Positions 10,286-18,581 of a stretch of DNA of 59,911 bases are shown piece after piece; the first letter of the stretch is position 1, and every line of letters begins with the position of its first letter. The notes beneath the pieces are model-generated. The model had not been told where the DNA came from and did not search any database. It was given only the letters and a program-made list of their open reading frames with translations. A program made the translations under genes and the position numbers. Source of the DNA: a virus; IMG/VR virus record IMGVR_UViG_3300044632_001473, positions 1 through 59,911 of that record; one strand, written 5' to 3'.

Positions 10286-10299
10286 TTTATTTTTCTATA

Positions 10300-12555
10300 T
10301 TAAGTTGTTATACCAAATGTTATTATTACGTTCGTACTTCCTCCCGTTGCCGCACCTGTGTTTGCTGACGATACGGAATATAAAACCATACCGGTCCAAT
10401 TACCACCCGAATATTGTTGAAAAACACTGTGTTGAGCAGTGCTAGTTGCATTTGGTGATTTAGATAAAACCTCCGTACCATTAACACCATGTGTCATTAT
10501 ATTCACTATAGGTTGTGATTGTAAACCACTTGGTCTACCAATTTGTAATCTATTTGTTGTTGGTATTGTAAATGACCACCCTAAAGCTTCAAGAGCTGAT
10601 TTATTTTCACCATTAGGACCTAAAACACTCGCAATTGGTGTAGTGGCATCGGTGGATCCTCCTGTCATATTCAATACCACCTGATATCCTTTTATTGTTG
10701 CATCAACATATAAAGGTGATGTACCAGAAGTTCCTGAAGTACCCGCACTACCGCTAATTCCTGAAGTACCTGATGTACCATTAATACCCGATGTACCTGA
10801 CGTACCGTTAATACCTGAAGTACCTGATGTTCCTGAGGAACCGTTAACACCTGATGTACCTGATGTACCATCAACTCCCGATATACCTGAAGTACCTGAA
10901 GAACCATTACTACCACTAGAACCTGAAGTTCCGGCACTACCACTTATACCAGATGTACCTGAAGATCCGTTACTTCCTGACGTACCTGATGTACCATTAA
11001 TACCTGATGTACCTGATGTACCATTAATACCTGATGTACCTGATGAACCTGAAGTACCCGATGTTCCATCAATACCAGATGTACCTGTAAGACCTGGTTC
11101 ACCTAAAACAATTAATAAAAATTCGTCATCACTTGATGGGTCATTACCTCCAACGGCAATTTGTGATACTGTGTAGTTCTCAAAACCAGACTCATATGGT
11201 GAAACTGATGTAATTTGTAATATTTTAAAAATTGATGGGTCAGTTGCCTTAATCAATTTTAATATTGTACCGTTAGTTAAACTATCTAAATAAGTTGAAA
11301 AATCAACATTTGGTGAAAAACTAAAATTTCCAAAAGATATACTTGTTGTTGATAAACCCCAAGAGGATGTGTTTAATTTAAAATATCCGTTATTTGGGTT
11401 AACATTTGTATTTGTATTTGTATTAAACTTCCAAATTGCTAAATGTCCTTGATAACCATCGTTACCTATTGTACCTCCACCTGTTATTTGAACTGTTATA
11501 TTTCCTCCACCATTATCAACTACAGTTGCACCACTAAATGTGATTCCTGAAATATTTGTAATTGGTGAACCACCTTGTTCTTTTACATAAATTGATGATG
11601 ATGTTCCTGAAGAACCACTTGAACCTGATGATCCGCTTGAACCTGAAGAACCGCTTGAACCTGAAGTTCCTGAAACTCCTCCCGTACCACCACTTAAGAT
11701 ATTAACTCTCACATCACCATTACCTAAATTAGTAATTGATGCACCCGAAAAAACTATTCTATCAACCGATGTAACAGTTGTTGAGTTGTCGGTTACAGTT
11801 AATGCAGTTCCACCACCTCCACTTGTTCCACTTACGCCTGAAGCATATAAATTAACTGTCCAATCATTATGAGCACTACCACCTGAAACTTCAGTAACTA
11901 AAAATCTTAATGAACCGTTTGTTGGATTATATGAAATTACACGACCAATTAAATAATCGTTTATATCATATGCAACAATAATCATCTGACCTAAAGAATA
12001 GGAAAGACGTAAATCAACTGTTATAGTAATTTCACTTCCGACAAATTCATCAATGTCATCAATGTATGTTGTTGAAGTTGTTAGATAAACCGCTCCTGAA
12101 GTACCTGACGTACCAGAAGAACCTCTAGCTCCCGATGTACCCGAAGTACCTGATGTACCAGTTAAACCACTTGATCCTGATGAACCACTTGATCCACTTG
12201 TTCCTGATGTACCGTTAACACCATCTAATCCATCACTACCTGAAGTACCCGATGAACCAGATGAACCGTTAGTACCATTAACACCTGATGTGCCCGATGT
12301 TCCTGAAGAACCTCTAGCACCAGATGTACCTGATGTACCGCTAGAACCTGTTGCACCGTTACTACCTGATGTTCCTGAAGAACCGCTTGAACCTGAGGTT
12401 CCACTACCATTACCTGTTATATTATTACCGTTTACAATTAAACTATCGGCATATATTGTGGATAATGGAGTTGACTCAGAACCAAGGTTGACTGTTGACC
12501 CTGATGGAACATATTCACTATTGATTTGGTCCCAATTAATCTGTTGTAATGCCAT
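10300..12555 (-). CDS. Fibre protein with Gly-Thr/Ser-Ser repeats (751 aa)
   Basis: The N-terminus ([20 protein letters not shown]) leads to a short Gly-Ser-rich run with Asn-Gly and Ala-Arg insertions (about 47-157), a beta module, two related modules ([21 protein letters not shown] and a copy near residue 320), a run at about 485-612 with [10 protein letters not shown] spacing, and a C-terminal domain of about 135 residues ([15 protein letters not shown]) that could be the receptor-binding tip. It is the first gene after the redox operon terminator and probably has its own promoter. The glycine triplets contain Asn, Asp and Val more often than those of the other two fibre genes. Confidence 0.85.
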   Translation of the reverse strand: MALQQINWDQINSEYVPSGSTVNLGSESTPLSTIYADSLIVNGNNITGNGSGTSGSSGSSGTSGSNGATGSSGTSGTSGARGSSGTSGTSGVNGTNGSSGSSGTSGSDGLDGVNGTSGTSGSSGSSGSSGLTGTSGTSGTSGARGSSGTSGTSGAVYLTTSTTYIDDIDEFVGSEITITVDLRLSYSLGQMIIVAYDINDYLIGRVISYNPTNGSLRFLVTEVSGGSAHNDWTVNLYASGVSGTSGGGGTALTVTDNSTTVTSVDRIVFSGASITNLGNGDVRVNILSGGTGGVSGTSGSSGSSGSSGSSGSSGSSGTSSSIYVKEQGGSPITNISGITFSGATVVDNGGGNITVQITGGGTIGNDGYQGHLAIWKFNTNTNTNVNPNNGYFKLNTSSWGLSTTSISFGNFSFSPNVDFSTYLDSLTNGTILKLIKATDPSIFKILQITSVSPYESGFENYTVSQIAVGGNDPSSDDEFLLIVLGEPGLTGTSGIDGTSGTSGSSGTSGINGTSGTSGINGTSGTSGSNGSSGTSGISGSAGTSGSSGSNGSSGTSGISGVDGTSGTSGVNGSSGTSGTSGINGTSGTSGINGTSGTSGISGSAGTSGTSGTSPLYVDATIKGYQVVLNMTGGSTDATTPIASVLGPNGENKSALEALGWSFTIPTTNRLQIGRPSGLQSQPIVNIMTHGVNGTEVLSKSPNATSTAQHSVFQQYSGGNWTGMVLYSVSSANTGAATGGSTNVIITFGITT

Positions 12556-12567
12556 TTTATGTAAAGT

Positions 12568-12585
12568 CTTTTACATAAATACTTT
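12568..12585 (-). promoter_or_regulatory. Shared 18-base upstream element
   Basis: AAAGTATTTATGTAAAAG on the gene strand, 12 bases before the ATG at 12555 and right after a terminator, which fits a promoter position. It matches 17 of 18 bases of the element at 5683-5700. Confidence 0.4.
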
Positions 12586-12603
12586 TATTCTACTTATGAG
12601 CAT

Positions 12604-12631
12604 AAAAAAAGAGGTATTTACCTCTTTTTTT
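12604..12631 (-). terminator. Rho-independent terminator after the redox genes
   Basis: A 13-bp stem (AAAAAAAGAGGTA / TACCTCTTTTTTT) with a 2-base loop directly after the glutaredoxin stop. T runs lie on both sides, so it could work in both directions; only minus-strand genes are near. Confidence 0.8.
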
Positions 12632-12633
12632 TT

Positions 12634-12906
12634 CTAAATGTGTTTTTTTATTATATTAATTGCTTCTTCGTCACTCATAAAATCAACTCCAGCAACATAT
12701 ACAGGACCCGTATCTAAGTTTTCTTTTTTAATATAAACCGTAGGTAATGAGTTATGTCCAGTCTGATTTACTACCTCGTTCCAAATTTTTTGGTTATTTG
12801 TAATTTCAATTTCAGTATATGGTATTGATTCAATTCTCAATCTTTTTTTTAAAGATTTACAATGAATACAATCATTTAAAGTAAATAAAATTATAATATT
12901 AGACAT
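12634..12906 (-). CDS. Glutaredoxin-like thiol oxidoreductase
   Basis: 90 residues, the usual glutaredoxin length. The active site C-I-H-C is at residues 13-16 after the first beta strand, and the cis-proline motif SLPTVYI is at 53-59. The fold order (beta-alpha-beta-alpha-beta-beta-alpha) fits. The active-site pair is not the common CPYC. It lies 4 bases downstream of the thioredoxin gene and is the last gene before a terminator. Phage glutaredoxins usually reduce ribonucleotide reductase; no such enzyme is in this window, so the partner is unknown. Confidence 0.85.
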   Translation of the reverse strand: MSNIIILFTLNDCIHCKSLKKRLRIESIPYTEIEITNNQKIWNEVVNQTGHNSLPTVYIKKENLDTGPVYVAGVDFMSDEEAINIIKKHI

Positions 12907-12910
12907 AATT

Positions 12911-13216
12911 CTACAAAGTATCTAAAATATTAGTGTATACACTATCAATATTAGCACCAACTGAACGGTTTACTAATGTAGTTCCGTTATAAATCATTAC
13001 GGTTGGAACTGTAGTAATGTTTAATTCTCTTGCAGAATCCATATTTTCTTCAATATCCAATTTAACAAAGGTAATATCTGAGTATTTGTTTGACAAATTT
13101 GATAACCTTGGTGTTAGTGCCTTACATGGACCACACCATGTTGCTGTATATTGAACTAATACTTTATTTCCTTGTGATAACAATTGTGATAATTGTGTTG
13201 CGTTTACGTTTTGCAT
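12911..13216 (-). CDS. Thioredoxin
   Basis: 101 residues with the classical active site W-C-G-P-C-K at residues 27-32 and the cis-proline in TTVPTVMIYNG (P71). The length and strand order match bacterial thioredoxin. It sits between the AAA+ ATPase and the glutaredoxin gene, probably in one operon, giving the phage two dithiol reductants for ribonucleotide reduction or protein thiols in the cytoplasm. No signal peptide is present. Confidence 0.93.
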   Translation of the reverse strand: MQNVNATQLSQLLSQGNKVLVQYTATWCGPCKALTPRLSNLSNKYSDITFVKLDIEENMDSARELNITTVPTVMIYNGTTLVNRSVGANIDSVYTNILDTL

Positions 13217-13225
13217 TTTTTAATT

Positions 13226-14299
13226 TTAAAATCCTATTTTATTTCCTTTTGAGGATGTTTTATAGACTTCAGTGTCTATGTTATAAATATCAGCTAAGAC
13301 CATACCTTCCTCAACTGTGTGATTTTTTTTCAAAGATTTCAAAAGTTTGTTGGTATCGTCAACTGAAAGTCTCTCAAATTTATGTTCGGCGATTAAACGA
13401 CCTTTACGAAGTAAGGCTTGGTCAATTTTTTCTCTCTTCATATTGAAAGTTGCAATCACTTGAATATTCAAACAATCTCCCAAAATACCATCCGTTAAGT
13501 TAAGGATATTAGACACTCCTGCAGGTGAACCATTACCTTCTCTATCTGAAATAACCCTTTCCGCATCCTCAATAATTAGAATTGAGTTCTTATGGTCCAT
13601 TAAAAACGGAATGATTGTTGGTTCAGATAACATCTCAGCCATTGACGGTGGTATGAAAAGTATGTCTTTATCTTTAATTAAACTTGTGAGATATTTGATG
13701 TAAGATGTCTTTCCCGTGCCAGGGTCACCGTGAAGTAAAATAATCCCTTTGTCGTTTGTCTTGTTTAACCTATCAATAATAACCTTATGTATTTTTTTAA
13801 AGTCCTTACCATAGTTTAATTCTAAATCAATTGGTGGTACCATTAAATCATAGTCTTCGGTATCCAAATGACCCATTTCACTTTTTACCAATTGGATACT
13901 TGCCTTTTTCTTTTTTGTTTGAAATTTTTTCAAAGAATCCAAATCAAGTTGATTACCAATTTCTCCATTTTCAATAGAATAAGCAAAATCTAAATTAAGA
14001 TTACCTATTGTTAATTTGTCAACAGATGTATTTGTTTTAACAATTATTTTTTTATCCTTATGTACAAACATAGATTGTGAAAAAGAATCATAACTTCTAT
14101 TATTTGTTAATATTCTCAATTCTTCCACAAAACCCATCTTCATTAATTCGGTAATAACCAAAGGGTTATAAAGAATTTTACTATTACTAAATTTTGACGG
14201 TAATTTATCAAATAAAATTACATAGTACTGTTCCGTTGGTATTTCATTGCCGTAAACCGTATCGTATAGTGGGTAATTAACCGAAAACTTTTTTTCCAT
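13226..14299 (-). CDS. AAA+ ATPase
   Basis: 357 residues. The N-terminal 170 residues are unrecognised. The C-terminal half is a classical AAA module: Walker A GDPGTGKTS near residue 190, Walker B ILIIEDAE near 238, and a second region of homology with IATFNMKREKIDQALLRKGR that supplies the likely arginine finger. This pattern is closest to BCS1/FtsH-type AAA proteins rather than to clamp loaders. It lacks a visible protease or nuclease domain, so it is probably an unfoldase or remodelling factor. It lies 9 bases before the thioredoxin gene. Confidence 0.85.
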   Translation of the reverse strand: MEKKFSVNYPLYDTVYGNEIPTEQYYVILFDKLPSKFSNSKILYNPLVITELMKMGFVEELRILTNNRSYDSFSQSMFVHKDKKIIVKTNTSVDKLTIGNLNLDFAYSIENGEIGNQLDLDSLKKFQTKKKKASIQLVKSEMGHLDTEDYDLMVPPIDLELNYGKDFKKIHKVIIDRLNKTNDKGIILLHGDPGTGKTSYIKYLTSLIKDKDILFIPPSMAEMLSEPTIIPFLMDHKNSILIIEDAERVISDREGNGSPAGVSNILNLTDGILGDCLNIQVIATFNMKREKIDQALLRKGRLIAEHKFERLSVDDTNKLLKSLKKNHTVEEGMVLADIYNIDTEVYKTSSKGNKIGF

Positions 14300-14335
14300 G
14301 TGGTAAATGTAACAAAAATAAATTTAGAAATAAAA

Positions 14336-14674
14336 TTAATTCAAACAAATCTTTCCAAAATTAGGATACTCAATAAAAATATTTGAGTTTTCTCCGATTG
14401 TAATGTCTATGTCTTCTGTGGGTCTAACAAAAGGTTTTTTGTCTGACGTAATTTTCAATACTAAAATTGTTTTTCTTAATAATTCAAATTGTTCTTTGTT
14501 TAACATTACTTCACCATTTGTTTCAAAATTTTTTTGTGAAATTTCTGATAAATGTTTATAAAATAATTCTTCATCTGCGTTTCCTAAAAAATATTCACGA
14601 GCCTCTTGGTTAGTTTCAAAATAATGTTTAACTGATTGAATATATATTAAAACTTCGGGAGATAGTTTTTCCAT
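14336..14674 (-). CDS. Hypothetical protein (112 aa)
   Basis: Not recognised. It is acidic and mainly helical, with no membrane segment or Cys motif (one Cys at the C-terminus). The start overlaps the stop of the NusG-like gene in a TAATG arrangement, so the two are likely translationally coupled. A role in transcription control by association with NusG is possible but unsupported by sequence. Confidence 0.7.
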   Translation of the reverse strand: MEKLSPEVLIYIQSVKHYFETNQEAREYFLGNADEELFYKHLSEISQKNFETNGEVMLNKEQFELLRKTILVLKITSDKKPFVRPTEDIDITIGENSNIFIEYPNFGKICLN

Positions 14675-15198
14675 TAAGGTTTTTGAATTTGTTCCAAAGT
14701 TAATGAAACTGCTGTATTTCTCCCAAATATTTTTATTTCTACGTCAATCTTATCTCCCTTAATGTCAGATATAACACCTTCAAATGTTTTAAATGGACCT
14801 TCTGAAACGATAACACTTTCTCCAATAACAAATTTTAATTTTTTACTTTCAATATGTTCTTCTAATGTATCGTCTTTTAAGATTCTACGAACATCGGTTT
14901 CTTTTAATAACAATGGCATCTTATCACCCATCATACCCATAATATTTGGAATTGTTGATATTACTTTCAATTGCTCTTCCATTAATCTTTTTGGTGCTTC
15001 AAAATATAAGTAACCACTATATAAGACTTTTTCTCTTATTACTTTTTTATTTTTAACCACAACAAACTCTTTCTCTGTTGGACACACGAATCTAACAATA
15101 TTACTAATCCTTCCAAGAGATATCTCTTTATTAAATTGTTCAGTTAATGATCTTTCTTTTCCTGGTAATACTTTTACCACATACCAATTGTTTTCCAT
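14674..15198 (-). CDS. NusG-like transcription elongation factor
   Basis: 174 residues, close to the usual NusG length. An NGN domain (residues 1-105) starts with WYVVKVLPGKERSLTE and includes the YSGYLYFEA segment typical of NusG; a KOW domain (about 125-172) contains VIVSEGPFKTFEGVI. Such proteins bind the beta-prime clamp of RNA polymerase and control pausing or termination; specialised forms (RfaH, LoaP) act on chosen operons. With the phage sigma factor elsewhere in the window it may redirect host polymerase to long late operons (inference). It follows the Dam gene by 14 bases. Confidence 0.92.
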   Translation of the reverse strand: MENNWYVVKVLPGKERSLTEQFNKEISLGRISNIVRFVCPTEKEFVVVKNKKVIREKVLYSGYLYFEAPKRLMEEQLKVISTIPNIMGMMGDKMPLLLKETDVRRILKDDTLEEHIESKKLKFVIGESVIVSEGPFKTFEGVISDIKGDKIDVEIKIFGRNTAVSLTLEQIQKP

Positions 15199-15212
15199 AA
15201 TTTTTAATATTA

Positions 15213-16055
15213 TTAGTAATTCATTATTAAAACTTCAATTCCTTCGTTTTGTGTTCCGTCTTTTTTAGCTGCCGCAGCCTTTTTAAAACTTTTTTCCGAC
15301 CATTTATATTGTTCCTTAGGGAACCATTCTAAAAGTTTTGGAAACTCGTAATAAGATAAACTAAATTTACCTTTCATATTTTTTAAACACGTGGCTAATC
15401 TTTCGTGAGTTTCAATTGTAAAAATATGATTTGAATAATATCCTTCAGTTTTATAATATGGTGGATCCATATAATAATATGTTGTTGGTGAATCATATTT
15501 TTCAACAACATCTTGGAAATCCATATTTTCAACAAATGTAATCTTATCAAAATGTTCCCTATATTTTGGGTGTTTCAATTTATCCAAAAATATTAAAACT
15601 TTACAGCGATATTTTCCTTTATAATCCATATACGATGCGGTTTCTGGTTTTGAACCTGAAAAAACTTGTGTTAGTACATAGATATACTTACAAGCAATCT
15701 CTAAACTATTTTCATCGGTAATTACTAAATCATCATTGAACACTTCTTTCTGATATTGATTAAACATCTCAGCGTACTCAGGTGGTGTGTCCTCAACTTT
15801 CAATTGTTGACATGGGTATTTTAATAGTTCCGTATGTAGAACATCATATTGTTTAGCCCATTTCATTAAATTAGAGTTTAGTCTATTATAATCATTGTAA
15901 ACTACTGTCTTTAAATTGGGGTACTTACTTAAATCCATATTAAAGAATACCCAAAACATACCTGAAAATCCCTCTACATAGGTTTCAATATCTTTTGGAA
16001 TATGTGGTACAATCCATTTACCTATACGTGCCTTACCTCCAATATAACTTATCAT
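15213..16055 (-). CDS. dam: DNA adenine methylase, D12/Dam class
   Basis: 280 residues, the normal length of alpha-class adenine-N6 methyltransferases. Motif X is MISYIGGKARIGKW at the start, the AdoMet-binding motif I is EGFSGMFWVF (residues 29-38), and the catalytic motif IV is DPPYY near residue 196. The central insert, which sets target recognition, is diverged, so GATC specificity cannot be assumed. There is no endonuclease next to it. It is divergent from the plus-strand pair, with 69 bases between starts. It likely protects phage DNA against host restriction or tunes replication. Confidence 0.9.
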   Translation of the reverse strand: MISYIGGKARIGKWIVPHIPKDIETYVEGFSGMFWVFFNMDLSKYPNLKTVVYNDYNRLNSNLMKWAKQYDVLHTELLKYPCQQLKVEDTPPEYAEMFNQYQKEVFNDDLVITDENSLEIACKYIYVLTQVFSGSKPETASYMDYKGKYRCKVLIFLDKLKHPKYREHFDKITFVENMDFQDVVEKYDSPTTYYYMDPPYYKTEGYYSNHIFTIETHERLATCLKNMKGKFSLSYYEFPKLLEWFPKEQYKWSEKSFKKAAAAKKDGTQNEGIEVLIMNY

Positions 16056-16124
16056 TTAACATTATTTATAATAAAATATACTCAAAATATTTTAAAAAGA
16101 GAAATTAAATGTATATATTTTAAT
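16056..16124. promoter_or_regulatory. Divergent promoter region
   Basis: The only divergent intergenic region in the window. It is highly AT-rich, with tatttata at 16063-16070 (TATAAATA on the minus strand, 7 bases before the Dam start) and tatatatttt just before the plus-strand ATG. Promoters in both directions are expected; the exact boxes are not resolved. Confidence 0.4.
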
Positions 16125-16277
16125 ATGGGATGTACAAAATGTAAAGAAAAAAGGGATATTAAGGAGGAAATGATAAAGTCGGGAGAATTCATAAATAAGG
16201 GAATCATTTGGTTTGCTATCGGATGGTCTTTACTTGGAATTTACGGTTTAATCACACTAATATCAAAAATATTATGA
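16125..16277 (+). CDS. Small membrane protein with CxxC motif (50 aa)
   Basis: The frame is open further upstream into the Dam gene, but the ATG at 16125 (MGCTKCKEKRDIK) gives a compact protein outside the neighbouring gene. A charged N-terminus with Cys-Thr-Lys-Cys is followed by a C-terminal hydrophobic helix (about 27-49, IIWFAIGWSLLGIYGLITL). No family is recognised. Its TGA overlaps the next ATG (ATGA), so the two plus-strand genes form a coupled pair. Confidence 0.65.
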   Translation: MGCTKCKEKRDIKEEMIKSGEFINKGIIWFAIGWSLLGIYGLITLISKIL

Positions 16278-16915
16278 GTAATAAAAAATATTCAATAGTT
16301 CTCTTTTGTAATAAAAAGAGAGTTAGTGTTTTATACAGTTGTATGAAAAGAACAACCGTATATGAATATTGGAGGGAATTTAAAACTCAACTTAGACCAA
16401 GGTATATAAAACAACAAACTGGTACAAGAAAAAATAAGGATTTATTATATGAATTAGCTCTCATATTTCCTAACAATAGATGGGCAACCGCAACATGGGT
16501 GAAGGATAGTTTAGGTAGAAATCAAGAAGCAAAAATAGAAAACGATAAATTAAGAATAAAAGAAATTATACCCTATTGGAAAGAGGAATTAATTTATGAT
16601 TTTAATTTGAAAAAAAGAATTAGGTATCATCAAATGTTAGAATACATTCTTTCAATCTCAGAAATTACACAAATTTTCATATTAAATAAAAATCTATTTG
16701 TACAAATTGAAAATGATGTGAGACTTTTTGGTAATAAAAATAAAGAGGACGCTGAGAGATTACTTGAATTAGTTAGAGAAGATTTAATAAATAAAAAAAG
16801 GGGTAATTTCTTTTTTGTAAAAGACATTAACACCCATCAAAGAAAACTTCTATATAAACTACTTGAATCTAAAGGATTTAATCGTAGAGAATTATTTAGA
16901 CACTACTCGTATTAA
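16274..16915 (+). CDS. Hypothetical protein on the plus strand (213 aa)
   Basis: The ATG at 16274 overlaps the TGA of the membrane protein gene and is preferred to an upstream ATG inside that gene. The protein is basic and rich in Lys, Arg and aromatic residues, with no membrane helix and no motif I recognise. The last 20 bases overlap the minus-strand gene ending at 16896, a convergent overlap. Gene length, codon use like its neighbours and the coupled start support a real gene. Basic composition would fit nucleic-acid binding, which is only a guess. Confidence 0.7.
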   Translation: MSNKKYSIVLFCNKKRVSVLYSCMKRTTVYEYWREFKTQLRPRYIKQQTGTRKNKDLLYELALIFPNNRWATATWVKDSLGRNQEAKIENDKLRIKEIIPYWKEELIYDFNLKKRIRYHQMLEYILSISEITQIFILNKNLFVQIENDVRLFGNKNKEDAERLLELVREDLINKKRGNFFFVKDINTHQRKLLYKLLESKGFNRRELFRHYSY

Positions 16916-17129
16916 AAACAATATCTACACCACCTATTCTTATACTAAATGTATTTTGTGGTTTATCCATCTTCCTACCGTATTTTTTTTGTATGAGTTG
17001 GAATGTTTTCATAAAATCCTCTTCTGACATTTCTAAAACTATTGTGTTAGTTTCGGTCTCACAATTTATTTTTTCTAATAAGTCAGATATAATTGCTAAT
17101 TGGTTTAATAAATCACCTTTTTTTTCCAT
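16896..17129 (-). CDS. Hypothetical protein (77 aa)
   Basis: Not recognised. A helical N-terminus (MEKKGDLLNQLAIISDLLEK) is followed by an acidic stretch and a C-terminal strand pair (SIRIGGVDIVFN). The start overlaps the end of the upstream small gene by 17 bases and the end overlaps the convergent plus-strand gene by 20 bases. Confidence 0.6.
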   Translation of the reverse strand: MEKKGDLLNQLAIISDLLEKINCETETNTIVLEMSEEDFMKTFQLIQKKYGRKMDKPQNTFSIRIGGVDIVFNTSSV

Positions 17130-17229
17130 AACCTAATATCTTTAATATCTTTTCTATTATAGATATCCTCTTTTTTGGTTTTGGTTTAAACATTTCTGTT
17201 TTATCCAATTTTTTTATTTCATTAATCAT
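17113..17229 (-). CDS. Small basic protein (38 aa)
   Basis: The ATG at 17229 overlaps the upstream stop in the arrangement ATGATTAA, which suggests coupling. A longer form from an ATG at 17316 (67 residues) is possible but would overlap the upstream gene by 95 bases. The product is Lys-rich with a Lys-Pro-Lys-Pro-Lys-Lys run. Function unknown. Confidence 0.45.
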   Translation of the reverse strand: MINEIKKLDKTEMFKPKPKKRISIIEKILKILGYGKKR

Positions 17230-17677
17230 CAGATTCTTCTGATTCTGTATCTCCATCTTGTCCTTCTCCATCTCCTTGTCCAACCACTCCTTCGCTTGTT
17301 GTAATCTCTTGTCCATAATTACTCATTAGATTTATGTCTTTTAATTTATCTAGTGACTCATTTTGAAATAACTGTTGTAATTCCTTAACTTTTTGTTGAA
17401 ATAATCTTTGTTTCTCCTCTTCTTCTTTATTCTTGTGAACAATTTCATTTGCACACGCAAATACGACATCGTAACCATTTTGTGTTGATTGTGTAACTAA
17501 AGAAATAAGATTAAACTTTTCATTCTTATCTTGAACTTTAATTGATATTGAACTATACGGTTTTACTACCTCATCATATTTCCATGTCAAAGGTAATTTT
17601 ATATCTAAACTAACATTCTCTTGAACTTCTCTCAATGAATGAAAGTGTGGTCTTAATGTTTTTATATTTTCAAACAC
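17222..17677 (-). CDS. Hypothetical acidic-tailed protein (151 aa), GTG start
   Basis: No ATG lies near the 5' end; the GTG at 17677 is the likely start, with an in-frame stop 10 bases upstream. Residues 1-78 look like a folded beta-rich domain, 79-110 a charged coiled coil (HKNKEEEEKQRLFQQ), and the last 25 residues a Gly/Asp/Glu tail ending in ESEESDD. Not recognised. Acidic tails of this kind often appear in DNA- or protein-binding phage factors, but nothing specific can be claimed. Confidence 0.65.
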   Translation of the reverse strand: MFENIKTLRPHFHSLREVQENVSLDIKLPLTWKYDEVVKPYSSISIKVQDKNEKFNLISLVTQSTQNGYDVVFACANEIVHKNKEEEEKQRLFQQKVKELQQLFQNESLDKLKDINLMSNYGQEITTSEGVVGQGDGEGQDGDTESEESDD

Positions 17678-17681
17678 GTTG

Positions 17682-17861
17682 TTAAATTAAAATGTATGTT
17701 ATTATGAATGATAATGAAATCAATAATAAAGTATCTTCAACCTTAGTTAATTTCATTTGTTCGGGATTTTCTTGTGTAAGTTTAATAACAAACTCAAGAA
17801 AAAATCGTAATGTGTATATAATACTCAATACGAAAAAAAATAGTTTAATCTGTTCCATCAT
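17682..17861 (-). CDS. Small two-helix membrane protein (59 aa)
   Basis: A short frame starting with ATGATG inside the last codons of the Hc1-like gene and filling the gap before the next gene. The product begins MMEQIKLFFFVLSIIY, has a first hydrophobic helix (about 5-28), a polar loop (KLTQENPEQMKLTK) and a second hydrophobic helix at the C-terminus (LLLISLSFIITYILI). Tight packing in the operon supports it. The size and two-helix topology would fit a holin or other small membrane effector, but there is no further evidence. Confidence 0.5.
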   Translation of the reverse strand: MMEQIKLFFFVLSIIYTLRFFLEFVIKLTQENPEQMKLTKVEDTLLLISLSFIITYILI

Positions 17862-18033
17862 GTTTTTTCATTTCTTCAAGAATCTCTTTACGATATACAC
17901 CAATCAATTGTTTAATTTCTTGAGCGTATTTTCTCGCCCTAATTGATGCACTACGATTACCTTTCTCATATACCTTTTGAGTATCCACCGACATCTTCTC
18001 TACGAGTTCCTTGATTTTCTGTAGGGTTTCCAT
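17845..18033 (-). CDS. Histone H1-like Hc1 family DNA-binding protein
   Basis: 62 residues, the normal length of the short Bacteroidetes Hc1-like proteins. The central segment YEKGNRSASIRARKYAQEI matches from memory the family pattern with Gly-Asn-x-x-Ala-x-x-x-Arg-Ala-Arg-Lys, followed by a helix with EEMKK. In bacteria these small basic helical proteins bind DNA and may organise the nucleoid. In a phage it could coat phage or host DNA. It is a strong hint to a Bacteroidetes host. The 3' end overlaps the small membrane protein gene by 17 bases. Confidence 0.75.
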   Translation of the reverse strand: METLQKIKELVEKMSVDTQKVYEKGNRSASIRARKYAQEIKQLIGVYRKEILEEMKKHDGTD

Positions 18034-18073
18034 AATTTATTTCGGTTTTTAATACGAATATATGGAAAAAATT

Positions 18074-18529
18074 TTACTTTTTCAAGTTTTGATCTAACAA
18101 TTTATATATTTCAGTTAACATGTCCAATTCGGACCTGGTTTTCCTATGTTCAAAATGGAATAAAATATAAAAGTATTCCTTTATTCTCATTACATTACCA
18201 TCCAATTGATTATAATAATATGCCTCCAAGAAAAAACTCCAAAAATAATTGTAGGCGGTTCCCCTTTCTTTAAAATAAATTTTTTCGTGACCGAAATTTT
18301 CTATGGTTTTATCCCAACACCAAGTAAAGTGGTTTTTTTGGTCGGTTTCGGTATCAGTAACCTCAGGACCTAAATAGGTTTCATTAATTAAATCATATAA
18401 TGACACAACAAATTCATGAAAAAGTTCTGTTTTTTCATAACTTACATTGTAAGCCTTAAACCACACATCAATTTGTTGTCTATAATTTTCGGAAGTTATA
18501 AATTCCAAATATCCTTCTTTATGTTCCAT
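18074..18529 (-). CDS. Hypothetical protein (151 aa)
   Basis: Not recognised. It is rich in aromatic residues (many Tyr, Phe and Trp), mainly helical and soluble, with no signal peptide. It stands between the large acidic protein gene upstream and the Hc1-like gene, separated by about 50 and 40 bases. Confidence 0.7.
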   Translation of the reverse strand: MEHKEGYLEFITSENYRQQIDVWFKAYNVSYEKTELFHEFVVSLYDLINETYLGPEVTDTETDQKNHFTWCWDKTIENFGHEKIYFKERGTAYNYFWSFFLEAYYYNQLDGNVMRIKEYFYILFHFEHRKTRSELDMLTEIYKLLDQNLKK

Positions 18530-18581
18530 AACTCATTATATATTAATAATATAAGGAGAAAAGAAAATAAAAAAAAGGATA

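Noticed and set aside
2280-12555. GSSGSSG strings resembling an engineered expression tag
   Set aside because: They are part of long natural arrays with varied codons and there are no vector sequences nearby.
17692-17946. 84-codon plus-strand frame opposite Hc1
   Set aside because: It overlaps the Hc1 gene and the small two-helix gene, which fit the operon on the minus strand much better.
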